DNA of 64,000 nucleotides, taken from the NCBI RefSeq assembly GCF_900114265.1, contig NZ_FPKV01000002.1, forward strand, positions 620,001 through 684,000, given 5' to 3'. The stretch's first letter is position 1. Each line of letters begins with the position of its first letter. This DNA comes from Flaviramulus basaltis. GTDB lineage: Bacteria; Bacteroidota; Bacteroidia; Flavobacteriales; Flavobacteriaceae. The position numbers were made by a program, and so were the translations under genes. Below are positions 29,887 to 39,390 of the stretch, one piece after another. The notes below the pieces were generated by a model that had not been told where the DNA came from, did not search any database, and saw only the letters and a list, made by a program, of their open reading frames with translations.

Positions 29887-29997
29887 AATTTTTAAATTTT
29901 TTTGGCATAAAATAATATATAGTATACCTTGAAATTTGAGCGTGCAAAATTAGGAATTTTTTTAATACTATCAAAATTAATCGTTTATGTGCAATTT

Positions 29998-30909
29998 TTA
30001 ATTGTAGAATAGATGAAAAGCACCCCCATTTTTATTAAATTCAAGTGTTGGAAATGGTATCTTAATCATATTAAAAACATCAAAAATAGACCTCAATAAT
30101 TTTGAATTTGTACTAATAGCTTTCAAATTTACATCAAAACTTAAATAGTATTGCCGATACCTCGAATTACTTGTTAACACTTGATTGTCAACATCTTTCA
30201 CACCTGTTAACATTCCGTCAGCACCATAGCCGAAAGCAATATTTAGCCATTTTGGTATTTTACTATTTTTAAAAAATGAATGTAAATTAAAACTTAACCA
30301 ATAGGTTTGCCCGTTATAATCTTTCAAAACCTGTTCTAAATACGATTCTCCAAGCTTATCTGGACGTTGAGAAGCGTAATTTGTATGATGAAAAGAGTAT
30401 TTTAAGGCAATTCTTTGCTCTTTCCAGAGTAATTCTTGTCCAATATACAACCCAGAACCTGATGCATTTGCTAAAACATCTCCCCATGAAAAACCCCATT
30501 CTTTAGAATAACCATCAAGCACCTCTACAGCAGTTAGAAAGGTAAAACCTAAAGTAGCACCGTATAATAATTGATCTTTTTTGCTTACACCACTCCAATT
30601 GAACAAATCTGCACCAAAACGCCCCATTTGATAGGATGAAAAGACATGACCCATTTTGTCCATTTGTAGCCACTCATTATTATCATTTGTTGTATGGAAT
30701 TTAGAACGATCATAATCTGCGTACCAAAGCTGATTTAAACCCAATAGAGTTATCCCTGAAATTGAAGCTTCAGATATTATTACTGCATTTCGTCTTAATT
30801 TGTTTAACGTATCGCTTGGTGTTAAAAAATCATTCAGTTTAGATTGAGAGAAAGAGAGAAAGGGTAATAAAACAAAAAAAATAATATGCTTTACGGAAGA
30901 GCCTTTCAC
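29998..30909 (-). CDS. DUF2279 family protein
   Basis: 303 residues. Signal peptide (cleavage near SFSQ, residue 22), followed by WYADYDRSKFHTTNDNNEWLQMDK... MGHVFSSYQMGR and the segment WGFSWGDVLANASGSG, typical of DUF2279 envelope proteins. The start is a GTG that shares its first base with the TAG stop of mltG (TAGTG), so it is translationally coupled to mltG. Function unknown; the neighbour suggests wall or outer-membrane biology. Confidence 0.75.
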   Translation of the reverse strand: MKGSSVKHIIFFVLLPFLSFSQSKLNDFLTPSDTLNKLRRNAVIISEASISGITLLGLNQLWYADYDRSKFHTTNDNNEWLQMDKMGHVFSSYQMGRFGADLFNWSGVSKKDQLLYGATLGFTFLTAVEVLDGYSKEWGFSWGDVLANASGSGLYIGQELLWKEQRIALKYSFHHTNYASQRPDKLGESYLEQVLKDYNGQTYWLSFNLHSFFKNSKIPKWLNIAFGYGADGMLTGVKDVDNQVLTSNSRYRQYYLSFDVNLKAISTNSKLLRSIFDVFNMIKIPFPTLEFNKNGGAFHLFYN

Positions 30910-31952
30910 TACCTATTAATACCTTGCGATGATAAATATCGTTGATATTCTCTAGCATTCACGTTATGCTGTGAGAGTGTTTTAGCAAACTTATGAAACC
31001 CAAAACGTTTAGCATCAGCAGCAAAATACAAGTATTTATGTTTTTCAAAATTTAAAACAGCATCAATTGCCGAAATATCTGGCATGGCAATAAGTCCTGG
31101 CGGTAATCCTCTGTTCTTATAAGTATTATAAGGTGATTCTATTTCTTTATGAATATTTAGAACACGCTTAATAAGGGTGTTTTTATACTTAGGAAGTTGA
31201 TATGCTGCAAATTTTAATGTAGGATCTGCTTGAAGTGGCATCCCTATTTTCAATCTATTCATGTAAACACCAGCAATTCTTGGTTGTTCACTTGCTTGTT
31301 TTGACTCTTCATAAACAATAGATGCTAATGCAATGACTTGCTCCTGAGATAAACCAATATTTTGGGCCTTTTGTATTCTTGCTTCTGTCCAAAAACGATT
31401 GTATTCCTTAAGCATTCTCTCTCTAAAACTTTCTGCAGATGTATTCCAAAAAAACTCATAACTATTAGGAAGATACATTCCTAAAGCTGTTGCTTCTTTA
31501 AACTTATTTTTACCTAAAAAGGAAGTATCCTTCATAGCATTTAAAAGCGAAGTACTATCAGCTTCAATTTGAATGGCAATACGACCAGCTAACTTTTCTA
31601 GAGTTTCTTGATTATTAAAAGACAGCTTTATAGGTAGGTTTTTGGTTCGAATAGAATTAATAATATCATTATTACTCATATCCTTTTTAATGGCAAAACG
31701 TCCAGCTTTTATATTGGTTGTATATTTTTTTCGTTCAGCCAAATTATCAAAAGAATTAATATCATCTAAAAGAGGTTCTAATTGATCTCGAACATCCTTA
31801 TAACTTGCATTAGTAGGAATATAAACATATGCTTCTTCATTATTAAAAGCTGTGTTTGGTTTTAACATAGCCTTGTAAACAAAATTAGCGAAGAAAGCTG
31901 CTACTACTAAACCAATTATAAGTATCGCTAAAAGTATCTTTTTTATGTACAT
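30909..31952 (-). CDS. mltG: endolytic murein transglycosylase MltG
   Basis: 347 residues. One transmembrane segment (~6-26), LysM-like region, then the YceG catalytic domain with glutamate in SIVYEESKQ, GVYMNRLKIGMPLQADPT and GLPPGLIAMPD. Cleaves nascent glycan strands in the periplasm and sets their length. In the minus-strand run dapF - GNAT - mltG - DUF2279 with gaps or overlaps of 1 to 4 bp. Confidence 0.94.
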   Translation of the reverse strand: MYIKKILLAILIIGLVVAAFFANFVYKAMLKPNTAFNNEEAYVYIPTNASYKDVRDQLEPLLDDINSFDNLAERKKYTTNIKAGRFAIKKDMSNNDIINSIRTKNLPIKLSFNNQETLEKLAGRIAIQIEADSTSLLNAMKDTSFLGKNKFKEATALGMYLPNSYEFFWNTSAESFRERMLKEYNRFWTEARIQKAQNIGLSQEQVIALASIVYEESKQASEQPRIAGVYMNRLKIGMPLQADPTLKFAAYQLPKYKNTLIKRVLNIHKEIESPYNTYKNRGLPPGLIAMPDISAIDAVLNFEKHKYLYFAADAKRFGFHKFAKTLSQHNVNAREYQRYLSSQGINR

Positions 31953-32477
31953 TTAATTATTTATTAACTGAAATAAATATTCGTTTTCATAAGAACCATT
32001 AACGCGATTCCAATCTTTTTTAAGTCCAACCTCAACAAATCCTTGGTTAGAAAAAAGTTTAACACTTGCTGCATTTTCTTCTGAAATATTGCAATATAAC
32101 TGACGTAAACCCAAATGTGTAAAACTATAATCTATTAGTAATTTTAAAGCTTCACTTCCAAAACCCTTTAATCTATCATTAGGTTCTTTTACCAAAATAC
32201 CTACTCCTGCTCTACTGTTTTTAAAATCAAAATCAAACAAATCTATCATTCCCAAAGCAATTTCATCATAACTAGAAATAACTAATCGTAATTGTTTTAC
32301 CTCAAAAATATCTTTGTGAGCATGTTCTAAATATTGTTTTATCAAAAACTTAGAATATGGTGTTTGGGTATTACTAATTTCCCAAATAGTTTCATCATTC
32401 TCAATACTGTGTATAAACTCTAAATCCTCTGGCTCTAAGGCGCGCAGATATATGTTTTCTCCTTTTAAAGTAATCAT
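31953..32477 (-). CDS. RimJ/RimL-type GNAT N-acetyltransferase
   Basis: 174 residues. GNAT fold of the RimJ/RimL type: starts ITLKGENIYLRALEPEDLE, acetyl-CoA loop DRLKGFGSEALKLL, and the NISEENAASVKLFSNQGF motif. Acceptor unknown. Overlaps dapF by 4 bp (ATGA) and abuts mltG. Confidence 0.85.
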   Translation of the reverse strand: MITLKGENIYLRALEPEDLEFIHSIENDETIWEISNTQTPYSKFLIKQYLEHAHKDIFEVKQLRLVISSYDEIALGMIDLFDFDFKNSRAGVGILVKEPNDRLKGFGSEALKLLIDYSFTHLGLRQLYCNISEENAASVKLFSNQGFVEVGLKKDWNRVNGSYENEYLFQLINN

Positions 32478-33247
32478 ATAGTTCCTTTGTAAACGAAATT
32501 AGCCGGCCCAATAAGCCAAACATTTTTATATAAACCCTTTTCCACATCAAAAGAAACTTGAAGCTTACCGCCTTCAACATTTAAGTTTATTAGATTCTTT
32601 TTTGTTTCACCAATATAATGCATGGCTAAAGCAACTGCAGTAACCCCAGTTCCACAAGATAAAGTTTCATCTTCAACCCCTCGCTCGTAAGTTCGAACTT
32701 GAAATGCAGAATCGGATATTTTCTTTACAAAATTAACGTTACTTCCTGCTTCATTATAAGGCTCTCCATATCTAATTGAAGCTCCTTTTGTTTTTATATC
32801 AAAATCACCAATCGCATCTTCAAATTGTACATGGTGAGGTGAACCTGTATTTAAAAAAACATGATTATCATGCTTTTCAACGGTGTTAACATCTTGCATT
32901 TGTAGTTTTACAACGTCGTTTTTAATAGTTGCATGATGCAAACCATCAATAGCTTCAAAAACTGCTTTATCATTTATTACACCCAACTGTTTAGCAAAAG
33001 CAACTAAACATCTACCACCATTTCCACACATAGAACTTTCATTTCCATCGGCGTTATAATACACCATTTTAAAATCTAAATCAGGATGATTTTCTAATAA
33101 AATAAGTCCGTCTGCTCCTATACCAAAACGTCTGTCGCATAAAAATGCAATTTGCTTGGTATTACTCTTGTCGAAAGTTTGTTGACGATTATCTATCATC
33201 ACAAAGTCATTTCCTGTTCCTTGGTATTTATAAAAAGTCTGTGGCAT
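32474..33247 (-). CDS. dapF: diaminopimelate epimerase
   Basis: About 257 residues from the ATG at 33247 (MPQTFYKYQGTGNDFV); an ATG 12 bases further upstream is possible but adds an atypical leader. Two catalytic cysteines: NADGNESSMCGNGGRC and ETLSCGTGVTA. Interconverts LL- and meso-diaminopimelate for lysine and peptidoglycan, fitting with mltG downstream in the same operon and dapA at 13.2 kb. Confidence 0.95.
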   Translation of the reverse strand: MPQTFYKYQGTGNDFVMIDNRQQTFDKSNTKQIAFLCDRRFGIGADGLILLENHPDLDFKMVYYNADGNESSMCGNGGRCLVAFAKQLGVINDKAVFEAIDGLHHATIKNDVVKLQMQDVNTVEKHDNHVFLNTGSPHHVQFEDAIGDFDIKTKGASIRYGEPYNEAGSNVNFVKKISDSAFQVRTYERGVEDETLSCGTGVTAVALAMHYIGETKKNLINLNVEGGKLQVSFDVEKGLYKNVWLIGPANFVYKGTI

Positions 33248-33396
33248 AATAAAGCACAAATATATAAATATTAAACCGTTTTTATAACTGTTAAATAGTC
33301 GTTAAAGTTGAAGTTAAAAATCGTTAAAAGAATATTAGTAACTCAATAAATAATTAATTTTAATCGTTGATATAATAATTTAAATTTCGAAAAATT

Positions 33397-34806
33397 ATGA
33401 AGAAGATTTTAACATTAGTATTGGTTTCGGCATTAGGTGGGATTTTCACGTTAGGAACTTACAAACTTTTTTTAGAACAAGAAAAACCTGCGGTTGTTAC
33501 TACAACAGATGCAAACCCAACATTTTTACCTACCAATAATGTCAGGAATTTAATTAATTCTAATGAAACTCCAGACTTCACTTTAGCAGCAGAAAATACG
33601 GTGAATGCTGTTGTACACGTAAAAAATGTATCTATAAGCACTGGACAAATGACACTGCAAGATTTATTTTCTGGTAGAAGTTCGCAACGTGCACAAATGG
33701 GCACAGGTTCTGGTGTTATTATTAATGCCGATGGATATATTATAACAAATAATCATGTTATTAATAACTCTGATGAACTAACTGTAACTTTAAATAATAA
33801 CAAAACATATAAGGCTGAAATTGTAGGTTCTGATCCAAAAACTGATATCGCATTATTAAAAATTGAAACCGATGAAGATTTACCTTTTGTAACTTTCGCA
33901 GATTCTGACAATGCTAAAATTGGCGAATGGGTATTGGCAGTTGGTAATCCTTTCAATTTAACCTCGACGGTAACTGCAGGTATTATTAGTGCTAAAGCTA
34001 GAAATCTAGACCCATCAGGAACATATACTCAATCATTTATTCAAACCGATGCCGCTGTAAATCCAGGAAATTCTGGTGGCGCACTTGTTAATACTAGTGG
34101 TGAATTAGTTGGTATTAATACGGCTATTTCATCTCAAACAGGTTCATATATTGGTTATTCTTTTGCAGTACCAAGTAACATTGCACGAAGAGTTATAGAG
34201 GATATCATGGAATACGGTAATGTACAAAACGGTATTTTAGGTATTAGCGGAGGTGCGCTTAATAGTAAATATTCTGAAGAATTAGGTGTGAATGATACTG
34301 AAGGTATTTATGTTGGAAGTGTTGTTGAAGATTCTGGTGCAGATAAAGCCGGTATTGAAAAAGGAGATATTATTAAGGAAATTGATAATATTAAAGTATC
34401 CAAATTCGCCGATTTAACAGGACATCTTGGTGCAAGACGTGCAGGTGATGTTGTAAATCTTATAGTTTCAAAAAATGGTGATTTAAAAACTGTATCTGTA
34501 ACACTAACTAAAAACGAAACATTTACATTACCATTAGTAGGTTTAGTTAAAAATGCTAAAAAAGAAGATTTAAAAAAATTAAAAGCTCCTAATGGTATTA
34601 AAATAATTGAATTGGATGGTCAATATGAATCTTATTGGAACAAAAACGGTGTAAATGAAGGTGCCATTATTACTTCTATAAATGATACTAAAATTAATTC
34701 TGTTGATGATGCACAAGAAGCTGTTAAAAACAGAGCGCCTAATGAGCCTTTAAGAATTGAACTTATTAACTCCAACGGCGATAAAGAACGTTATAATTTT
34801 AGATAA
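33397..34806 (+). CDS. HtrA/Do-type periplasmic serine protease
   Basis: 469 residues. N-terminal signal anchor (~4-22), trypsin-like domain with catalytic triad in ITNNHVI, DPKTDIALLKI and NPGNSGGALV, then two PDZ domains (first ~275-365, second, divergent, ~375-469). Periplasmic quality-control protease or chaperone. Followed by a strong terminator at 34830-34862. Confidence 0.93.
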   Translation: MKKILTLVLVSALGGIFTLGTYKLFLEQEKPAVVTTTDANPTFLPTNNVRNLINSNETPDFTLAAENTVNAVVHVKNVSISTGQMTLQDLFSGRSSQRAQMGTGSGVIINADGYIITNNHVINNSDELTVTLNNNKTYKAEIVGSDPKTDIALLKIETDEDLPFVTFADSDNAKIGEWVLAVGNPFNLTSTVTAGIISAKARNLDPSGTYTQSFIQTDAAVNPGNSGGALVNTSGELVGINTAISSQTGSYIGYSFAVPSNIARRVIEDIMEYGNVQNGILGISGGALNSKYSEELGVNDTEGIYVGSVVEDSGADKAGIEKGDIIKEIDNIKVSKFADLTGHLGARRAGDVVNLIVSKNGDLKTVSVTLTKNETFTLPLVGLVKNAKKEDLKKLKAPNGIKIIELDGQYESYWNKNGVNEGAIITSINDTKINSVDDAQEAVKNRAPNEPLRIELINSNGDKERYNFR

Positions 34807-34829
34807 ATAGTTTCACTTTTTAAGTTAAT

Positions 34830-34870
34830 AACCCTTCAAAAAACATTATTTTTTGAAGGGTTATTTTTTT
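34830..34870 (+). terminator. intrinsic terminator of the HtrA-type gene
   Basis: 14-bp perfect stem (aacccttcaaaaaa / ttttttgaagggtt) with a 5-nt loop, followed by a run of seven T. Confidence 0.9.
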
Positions 34871-34904
34871 GCTAAAATACGCTACGAAAACGTTTGAATT
34901 ATGG

Positions 34905-34912
34905 TATTTTTG
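34905..34912 (+). promoter_or_regulatory. -7 promoter box of the GAPDH gene
   Basis: TATTTTTG is a full match to TAnnTTTG, 35 bp before the ATG. A -33 element is not obvious at the usual distance. Confidence 0.55.
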
Positions 34913-34947
34913 CGAAAATTTTAAACAAAAACTAAACTATTTAAGCT

Positions 34948-36396
34948 ATGAGTTTTAACAAAACTTATGAAAAAGAATTAGCCTTTCAAGCAGACCGCCG
35001 AAAAGCAACTGTAGAATTTATTAAAATTGTAAGCGACCTTTGGTATGACAAGTCTATCGAATTGATTATTTTCAGAAATCAGTTAATTGATAGAAACGTT
35101 AGTCAAATTTTAAACTTACACGAATACGCTGGTAAATTTGTACAAAAACCAATTTCAATTTTTGATTCTGTTGAAATTGCTCAAGCCATTAAAACATTAG
35201 ATATTCCACCAGCTAAATTAGATATAGGAAAACTTACTTACGAATATCATTTAGAAGATAATGCGCATAATAATGCCACTGCTTTTGTTGTATCAAAATT
35301 AAAAGATGCTAGTAAAAGTAACAATATAAAACCCAAAGATGTTATTCTTTATGGTTTTGGAAGAATTGGCCGTTTAGTAGCACGTGAACTTATGGCACGT
35401 ACTGGAAAAGGTAGTCAATTACGTTTAAGAGCTATTGTTACTCGAGGCAATATTGATGCTCAAATACTCGAAAAAAGAGCTGCTTTATTAAGAAACGATT
35501 CTGTTCATGGTGATTTTCCTGGAACCGTTTCGATAGATGAAAAAAATAATGCCTTAATTATTAACGGCACAACTGTAAATATAATTTCTGCCAATACACC
35601 AGAAGATATAGACTATACAAAATTCAATATAAATAATGCTTTAGTTATTGATAATACTGGTGTTTTTAGAGATGAAGAAGCTTTGAAAAGACATTTAAAA
35701 TCTAAAGGAACTGATAAAGTATTACTAACTGCTCCAGGAAAAGGTATTCCTAATATTGTTTATGGTATTAATCATAAAGAAAACAACCCAGATGAAGTTG
35801 ACATTTTTTCAGCAGCGTCTTGTACAACTAACGCTATTACGCCTGTTTTAAAGGCTATAGAAGATTCTTTTGGAGTGAAAAGCGGACATTTAGAAACCAT
35901 ACATGCTTACACAAACGATCAAAATTTAGTAGATAATTTTCATAGTAAATACCGTCGTGGTAGAGCTGCAGGATTAAATATGGTAATAACCGAAACTGGT
36001 GCTGGAAGTGCTGTTGCAAAAGCCTTACCCAGTTTACAAGGTAAATTAACATCAAACGCTATTCGTGTACCTGTACCAAATGGATCGTTAGCTATTCTTA
36101 ATTTAGAACTTAAAAATAAAACATCACTTGATGGTGTTAATACTATTTTAAAAAAATATGCTTTAGAAGGTGATTTGGTTGAACAAATAAAATATGAATT
36201 AAGCGACGAGTTAGTTTCTAGCGATATTATTGGTAGTTCTGCACCTTCCATTTATGACAGTAAAGCGACTATTGTACGCAAAGATGGAAAAAATATTATT
36301 CTATATATTTGGTATGATAATGAATATGGTTACAGCCAACAAGTTATTAGGCTTGCAAAATATATTGCCAAAGTAAGACGTTATACATACTATTAA
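34948..36396 (+). CDS. glyceraldehyde-3-phosphate dehydrogenase, long form
   Basis: 482 residues; a canonical ~335-residue GAPDH (from about residue 128, VILYGFGRIGRLVARE) preceded by a ~125-residue helical extension. Catalytic cysteine in SAASCTTNAITPV, the following HAYTNDQN and a C-terminal WYDNEYGYS are present. Bacteroidota carry this long form alongside a standard GAPDH; catabolic versus anabolic role cannot be decided here. Own promoter box at 34905 and terminator at 36438. Confidence 0.92.
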   Translation: MSFNKTYEKELAFQADRRKATVEFIKIVSDLWYDKSIELIIFRNQLIDRNVSQILNLHEYAGKFVQKPISIFDSVEIAQAIKTLDIPPAKLDIGKLTYEYHLEDNAHNNATAFVVSKLKDASKSNNIKPKDVILYGFGRIGRLVARELMARTGKGSQLRLRAIVTRGNIDAQILEKRAALLRNDSVHGDFPGTVSIDEKNNALIINGTTVNIISANTPEDIDYTKFNINNALVIDNTGVFRDEEALKRHLKSKGTDKVLLTAPGKGIPNIVYGINHKENNPDEVDIFSAASCTTNAITPVLKAIEDSFGVKSGHLETIHAYTNDQNLVDNFHSKYRRGRAAGLNMVITETGAGSAVAKALPSLQGKLTSNAIRVPVPNGSLAILNLELKNKTSLDGVNTILKKYALEGDLVEQIKYELSDELVSSDIIGSSAPSIYDSKATIVRKDGKNIILYIWYDNEYGYSQQVIRLAKYIAKVRRYTYY

Positions 36397-36437
36397 TATA
36401 CTAACATCTAAATTAAAACTTTAATCGTATATAAATT

Positions 36438-36459
36438 AGCCTCATTTATGAGGCTTTTT
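36438..36459 (+). terminator. intrinsic terminator of the GAPDH gene
   Basis: 7-bp stem (agcctca / tgaggct), 4-nt loop, then five T. Confidence 0.8.
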
Positions 36460-36527
36460 GATTATTTCTAACAGTATAATAAACAATATTTTATAAATTA
36501 GTGCACCAAATAAAACTATCCAAAAAA

Positions 36528-37154
36528 ATGAATTCTATTAAATCTGTAATTTTCATATTATTTATCTGCTTATTTACAACAAATACTTTTTCTCAAATTA
36601 CCGACACAGAAGAAGATGTATTATCTTTAAATAGTGGAACTATAGATAATCAATTTGAATATGTTCTTAAAAAATCTGGAAATTTCAGAGGCACAAATGG
36701 CCAAATGTATGAAGCAGTGAAACTTAACATGCTTCTTACTTTGCGAGCGCATACCATAGATTCTTTAAAAACTGTTTATAAAGATTTAGCAAACACTCAA
36801 GCCATTGTTAAAACTCAAAAAAAAGAAATAACAGATTTAAAAGCAAATCTTTCAAACACTCAAAACGATTTAACAAAAACCGATACAGAAAAAAATAGTA
36901 TGGCATTATTTGGCATGCAAATGAGCAAAACTGGTTATAATGTTTTAATGTGGACTATTATTGCAGGCTTATTAGCGCTACTCCTATTCTTTATCTATAA
37001 ATTTAAAAATAGTAATTCTATAACTCGAGAAGCTAAAAAAACACTAGAAGAAACAGAAGAAGAGTTTGAAGAGCACCGTAAAACAGCTTTAGAACGTGAG
37101 CAAAAAGTGAGACGCCAATTGCAAGACGAAATTAATAAACAGAAAAAATCTTAG
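36528..37154 (+). CDS. exported coiled-coil protein with one membrane segment
   Basis: About 208 residues from the preferred ATG at 36528; a GTG at 36501 is in frame but precedes the natural signal peptide. Signal peptide (cleavage near TFSQ), periplasmic coiled coil (roughly 75-120), transmembrane segment (~136-156) and a highly charged cytoplasmic coiled-coil tail. Homologues are often labelled tRNA (guanine-N1)-methyltransferase; nothing here supports that (no SPOUT knot). Function unknown. Confidence 0.7.
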   Translation: MNSIKSVIFILFICLFTTNTFSQITDTEEDVLSLNSGTIDNQFEYVLKKSGNFRGTNGQMYEAVKLNMLLTLRAHTIDSLKTVYKDLANTQAIVKTQKKEITDLKANLSNTQNDLTKTDTEKNSMALFGMQMSKTGYNVLMWTIIAGLLALLLFFIYKFKNSNSITREAKKTLEETEEEFEEHRKTALEREQKVRRQLQDEINKQKKS

Positions 37155-37179
37155 TAATTAATTATTCCAAAAATATTAA

Positions 37180-37210
37180 AATCTGTAATTTCTCATTACA
37201 GATTTTTTTA
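37180..37210 (+). terminator. intrinsic terminator of the coiled-coil protein gene
   Basis: 10-bp perfect stem (aatctgtaat / attacagatt) with a 5-nt loop, followed by a T run. Confidence 0.85.
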
Positions 37211-37335
37211 TGTACTAAGACTTGGTTTGACTTTATCAGAAAAAAACTAAAACTTCGTTTAGCATGAGATATAAAACATTAAATTATTATATACTAATTC
37301 ATTGTACCTAATTTATATCATCTTTGAAAGTAACA

Positions 37336-37356
37336 TTTACGAATCACATTCGTAAA
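37336..37356. promoter_or_regulatory. perfect inverted repeat, operator-like
   Basis: TTTACGAAT and its exact complement ATTCGTAAA separated by 3 bp. It lies just after a -7-like box (CATCTTTG, 37319-37326) and before the ATG at 37381 of the broken membrane-protein gene, which is where a repressor site overlapping the transcription start would be. No T run follows, so it is not a terminator. Confidence 0.5.
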
Positions 37357-37380
37357 TATATTAAATCAAATTACTACAAG

Positions 37381-37820
37381 ATGCAACTATTTAATTTAAT
37401 TAAAAGTCTTTTTCCTACTTCCGAAAAATACAATCGAATTTGGCCAATTAAAATTTACGTATTGAAACTATTTTTTCTACTTATACTTCTATTTGTTGCA
37501 AAAGACGCTTGAACTGAATTAATTACACACAAAGGTGAATGGAATGTGGAAGTTGCTGTTGCTTGGTGCTCGATAGATGCTTATACTACATTATCCGGTT
37601 TAGGAATATTTTACACGTTAAAATGTTGCCAATAATGCTCTTTATGTTCTTATATAAAGGACTTTGGTTATGTTTTGTTGCTTATCCTCTATGGAGAAAT
37701 GGAACTCTCAAAGGAAGTGAGGCAGAAAATTGGGCTCAAATTTTTATTTTGATTATTATTCCAATAATTTTTACTCCTTGGAAATATGTTTTTAAAACTT
37801 ATGTTCTCGGAAAAAACTAA
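37381..37820 (+). pseudogene. broken small membrane protein gene (one stop, one frameshift)
   Basis: From ATG 37381 the frame encodes 43 residues (MQLFNLIKSLFPTSEKYNRI and a hydrophobic helix) to an in-frame TGA at 37510. Beyond it the same frame stays protein-like (TELITHKGEWNVEVAVAW, then SGLGIFYTLK) to about 37620. The sequence then continues sensibly only one frame over (MLPIMLFMFLYKGLWLCF ... WKYVFKTYVLGKN, stop at 37818-37820). One extra A in the run at 37619-37623 and TGG for TGA would restore a protein of about 147 residues with three to four membrane helices. Family not recognised. Confidence 0.7.
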
Positions 37821-37993
37821 ACATGAAAACCTAAATAAAATAACTGAGTACAACAATTTATAAAAATAACTGCAACTTTAGTGTTTAACCAAAGGTCGTA
37901 TCAATTTGGTTTCATCTTGTTTTCCTGCGGAAAATCTTCGTGTACAAAAACGCATAATCCATACACAAACACACTAAACAAACTAGATAAAAA

Positions 37994-38596
37994 CTAATGC
38001 TTCCCAAAAGCCTTTACACCGACTTCAATTCTAGTTTTTAAATAATTTTCACGAGGTACAATTGGGCAAGAGTATTTGTCGTTATAAGCGCAATATGGGT
38101 TATATGCTTTATTAAAGTCTATTTCAATGGTATCAATATTTGGAATTCTTAAATCAATGTAACGACCTCCACCATAACTTTCTAATCCGTTAGTTTCATC
38201 TAAAAAAGGTAGGAATAAGTAATCTTCAAAGCCTTCTTTTTCCATTAAATCTTGTCCTTGATATACATTTAGTTGATAAAATTTCCCTTTTAATTCAAAC
38301 GATAAAACTCCAAACACACGTTCATTAGAAACTCTATCTGTTGTTGTTTTCATTTTAAACCATTTAGAATCTGGAGTTCTTTTTAATGTAGCTTGAACCA
38401 CATAAGTAGAATCGAATTTAAAAAAATCTAACCCTTCAAAATGTTTTCTATCTTTATCTTTTAAAGGTGATGTGGAAGCATCTTTGTATTCTGCATTTAG
38501 TTCTCTTTGAAATTCTGTATCGCCTTTAATAGCCCGCTTTTGCGAGCAACTTAAAAACGAAACTAAAACAGCAAGTAAAAAAACTATTTTCCTCAT
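37994..38596 (-). CDS. DUF1684 family lipoprotein
   Basis: 200 residues. Lipoprotein signal (LSCS, Cys near 17), then the DUF1684 domain with the C-terminal hallmark NPYCAYNDKYSCPIVPRENY. Anchored in the envelope; function unknown. Shares one base with the end of the upstream lipoprotein gene, so the two are translationally coupled. Confidence 0.82.
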   Translation of the reverse strand: MRKIVFLLAVLVSFLSCSQKRAIKGDTEFQRELNAEYKDASTSPLKDKDRKHFEGLDFFKFDSTYVVQATLKRTPDSKWFKMKTTTDRVSNERVFGVLSFELKGKFYQLNVYQGQDLMEKEGFEDYLFLPFLDETNGLESYGGGRYIDLRIPNIDTIEIDFNKAYNPYCAYNDKYSCPIVPRENYLKTRIEVGVKAFGKH

Positions 38597-39123
38597 TAGT
38601 TTTCTGGATTAAATGATGGATTGATATTAGATTGATACGACTGCAATAAACTGTTTGAAAACGTATTAAAAGTATCTTCATCTGCAAACGATCTAATCTT
38701 TTCAGGATCAAAATTACCTTGTAAATAATAGGCTGTTGTTTCGGTTTCATTACTATTAAAAATAATGGCATCGGTAACTACTACCCCAAACTCTCTAACC
38801 GATATAATTCTGGTATTATCAACTTCATTTTTCCTAAAAACATCTGTATAACCACTATTTGTAACCGCATTCATTTCTGCAATAAGACTTTGGCGTTTAA
38901 ACGTATTTAAATTATCAAACTTTATAAATTTAAAATCTGAAATGTTTCCTATGGCGCTTTTTACTTCTGGTGAAATATTACTCAATACCGCTTTCATAAA
39001 ATTGGGTACTTGAAAAGATGTTGCACCCATATCTGCTTTGTGATTATTATAAAATCCTTGAAAGCTACTACCACAAGAAAGGAGTGAAAAACACAAAATC
39101 AATGTTATAAATATATTCTTCAT
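38596..39123 (-). CDS. DUF4252-like lipoprotein
   Basis: 175 residues. Lipoprotein signal (LLSCGSS, Cys at 17) and a soluble domain of alternating strands and helices. Size and layout resemble DUF4252 lipoproteins of Bacteroidota, but I see no diagnostic motif. Coupled to the DUF1684 gene downstream. Confidence 0.55.
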   Translation of the reverse strand: MKNIFITLILCFSLLSCGSSFQGFYNNHKADMGATSFQVPNFMKAVLSNISPEVKSAIGNISDFKFIKFDNLNTFKRQSLIAEMNAVTNSGYTDVFRKNEVDNTRIISVREFGVVVTDAIIFNSNETETTAYYLQGNFDPEKIRSFADEDTFNTFSNSLLQSYQSNINPSFNPEN

Positions 39124-39305
39124 TTTAAAAAATTTTCAATTCAAAAATACAACTTACAATTATTTTATCTAGATTTGAAGAATCAAAAGATAAAATAATG
39201 CGTAGTAACGTCACAATTTGTAGAAAGCAATGGACCTCTTTAAAGGAAAGAAGTTGGGCTTGTTATATATTGTGGTGATATAATTATAAAATATTACAAT
39301 ATCTA

Positions 39306-39331
39306 AAAGTCCGACTTCACAGTCGGACTTT
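39306..39331. terminator. strong hairpin with T run in a divergent intergenic region
   Basis: 11-bp perfect stem (aaagtccgact / agtcggacttt) with a 4-nt loop, then a T-rich run on the plus strand. It has the form of an intrinsic terminator but no gene on the plus strand ends before it: the lipoprotein operon starts to the left and the MFS gene starts to the right. It could end a small RNA or be the remnant of a lost gene. Confidence 0.6.
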
Positions 39332-39339
39332 TTATTTTT

Positions 39340-39354
39340 AGTCGATAATCGACT
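39340..39354. promoter_or_regulatory. 15-bp palindrome upstream of the MFS gene
   Basis: AGTCGAT-a-ATCGACT: 7-bp arms around one base, too tight to be a good hairpin, 36 bp before the MFS start. It fits a dimeric repressor site better than a terminator. Confidence 0.35.
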
Positions 39355-39390
39355 TTTAATCAAAATCAATCATGGTTAAAAATCAAACTA

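Noticed and set aside
36528-37154. tRNA (guanine-N1)-methyltransferase, the name often attached to this family
   Set aside because: The protein has a signal peptide, a periplasmic coiled coil and one membrane helix, and no SPOUT methyltransferase motif, so the name looks like a propagated misannotation.
37821-37993. Minus-strand stretch that reads as FCTRRFSAGKQDETKLIRPL, resembling the tail of a lost gene
   Set aside because: Too short, no start, no recognisable family; could be chance.
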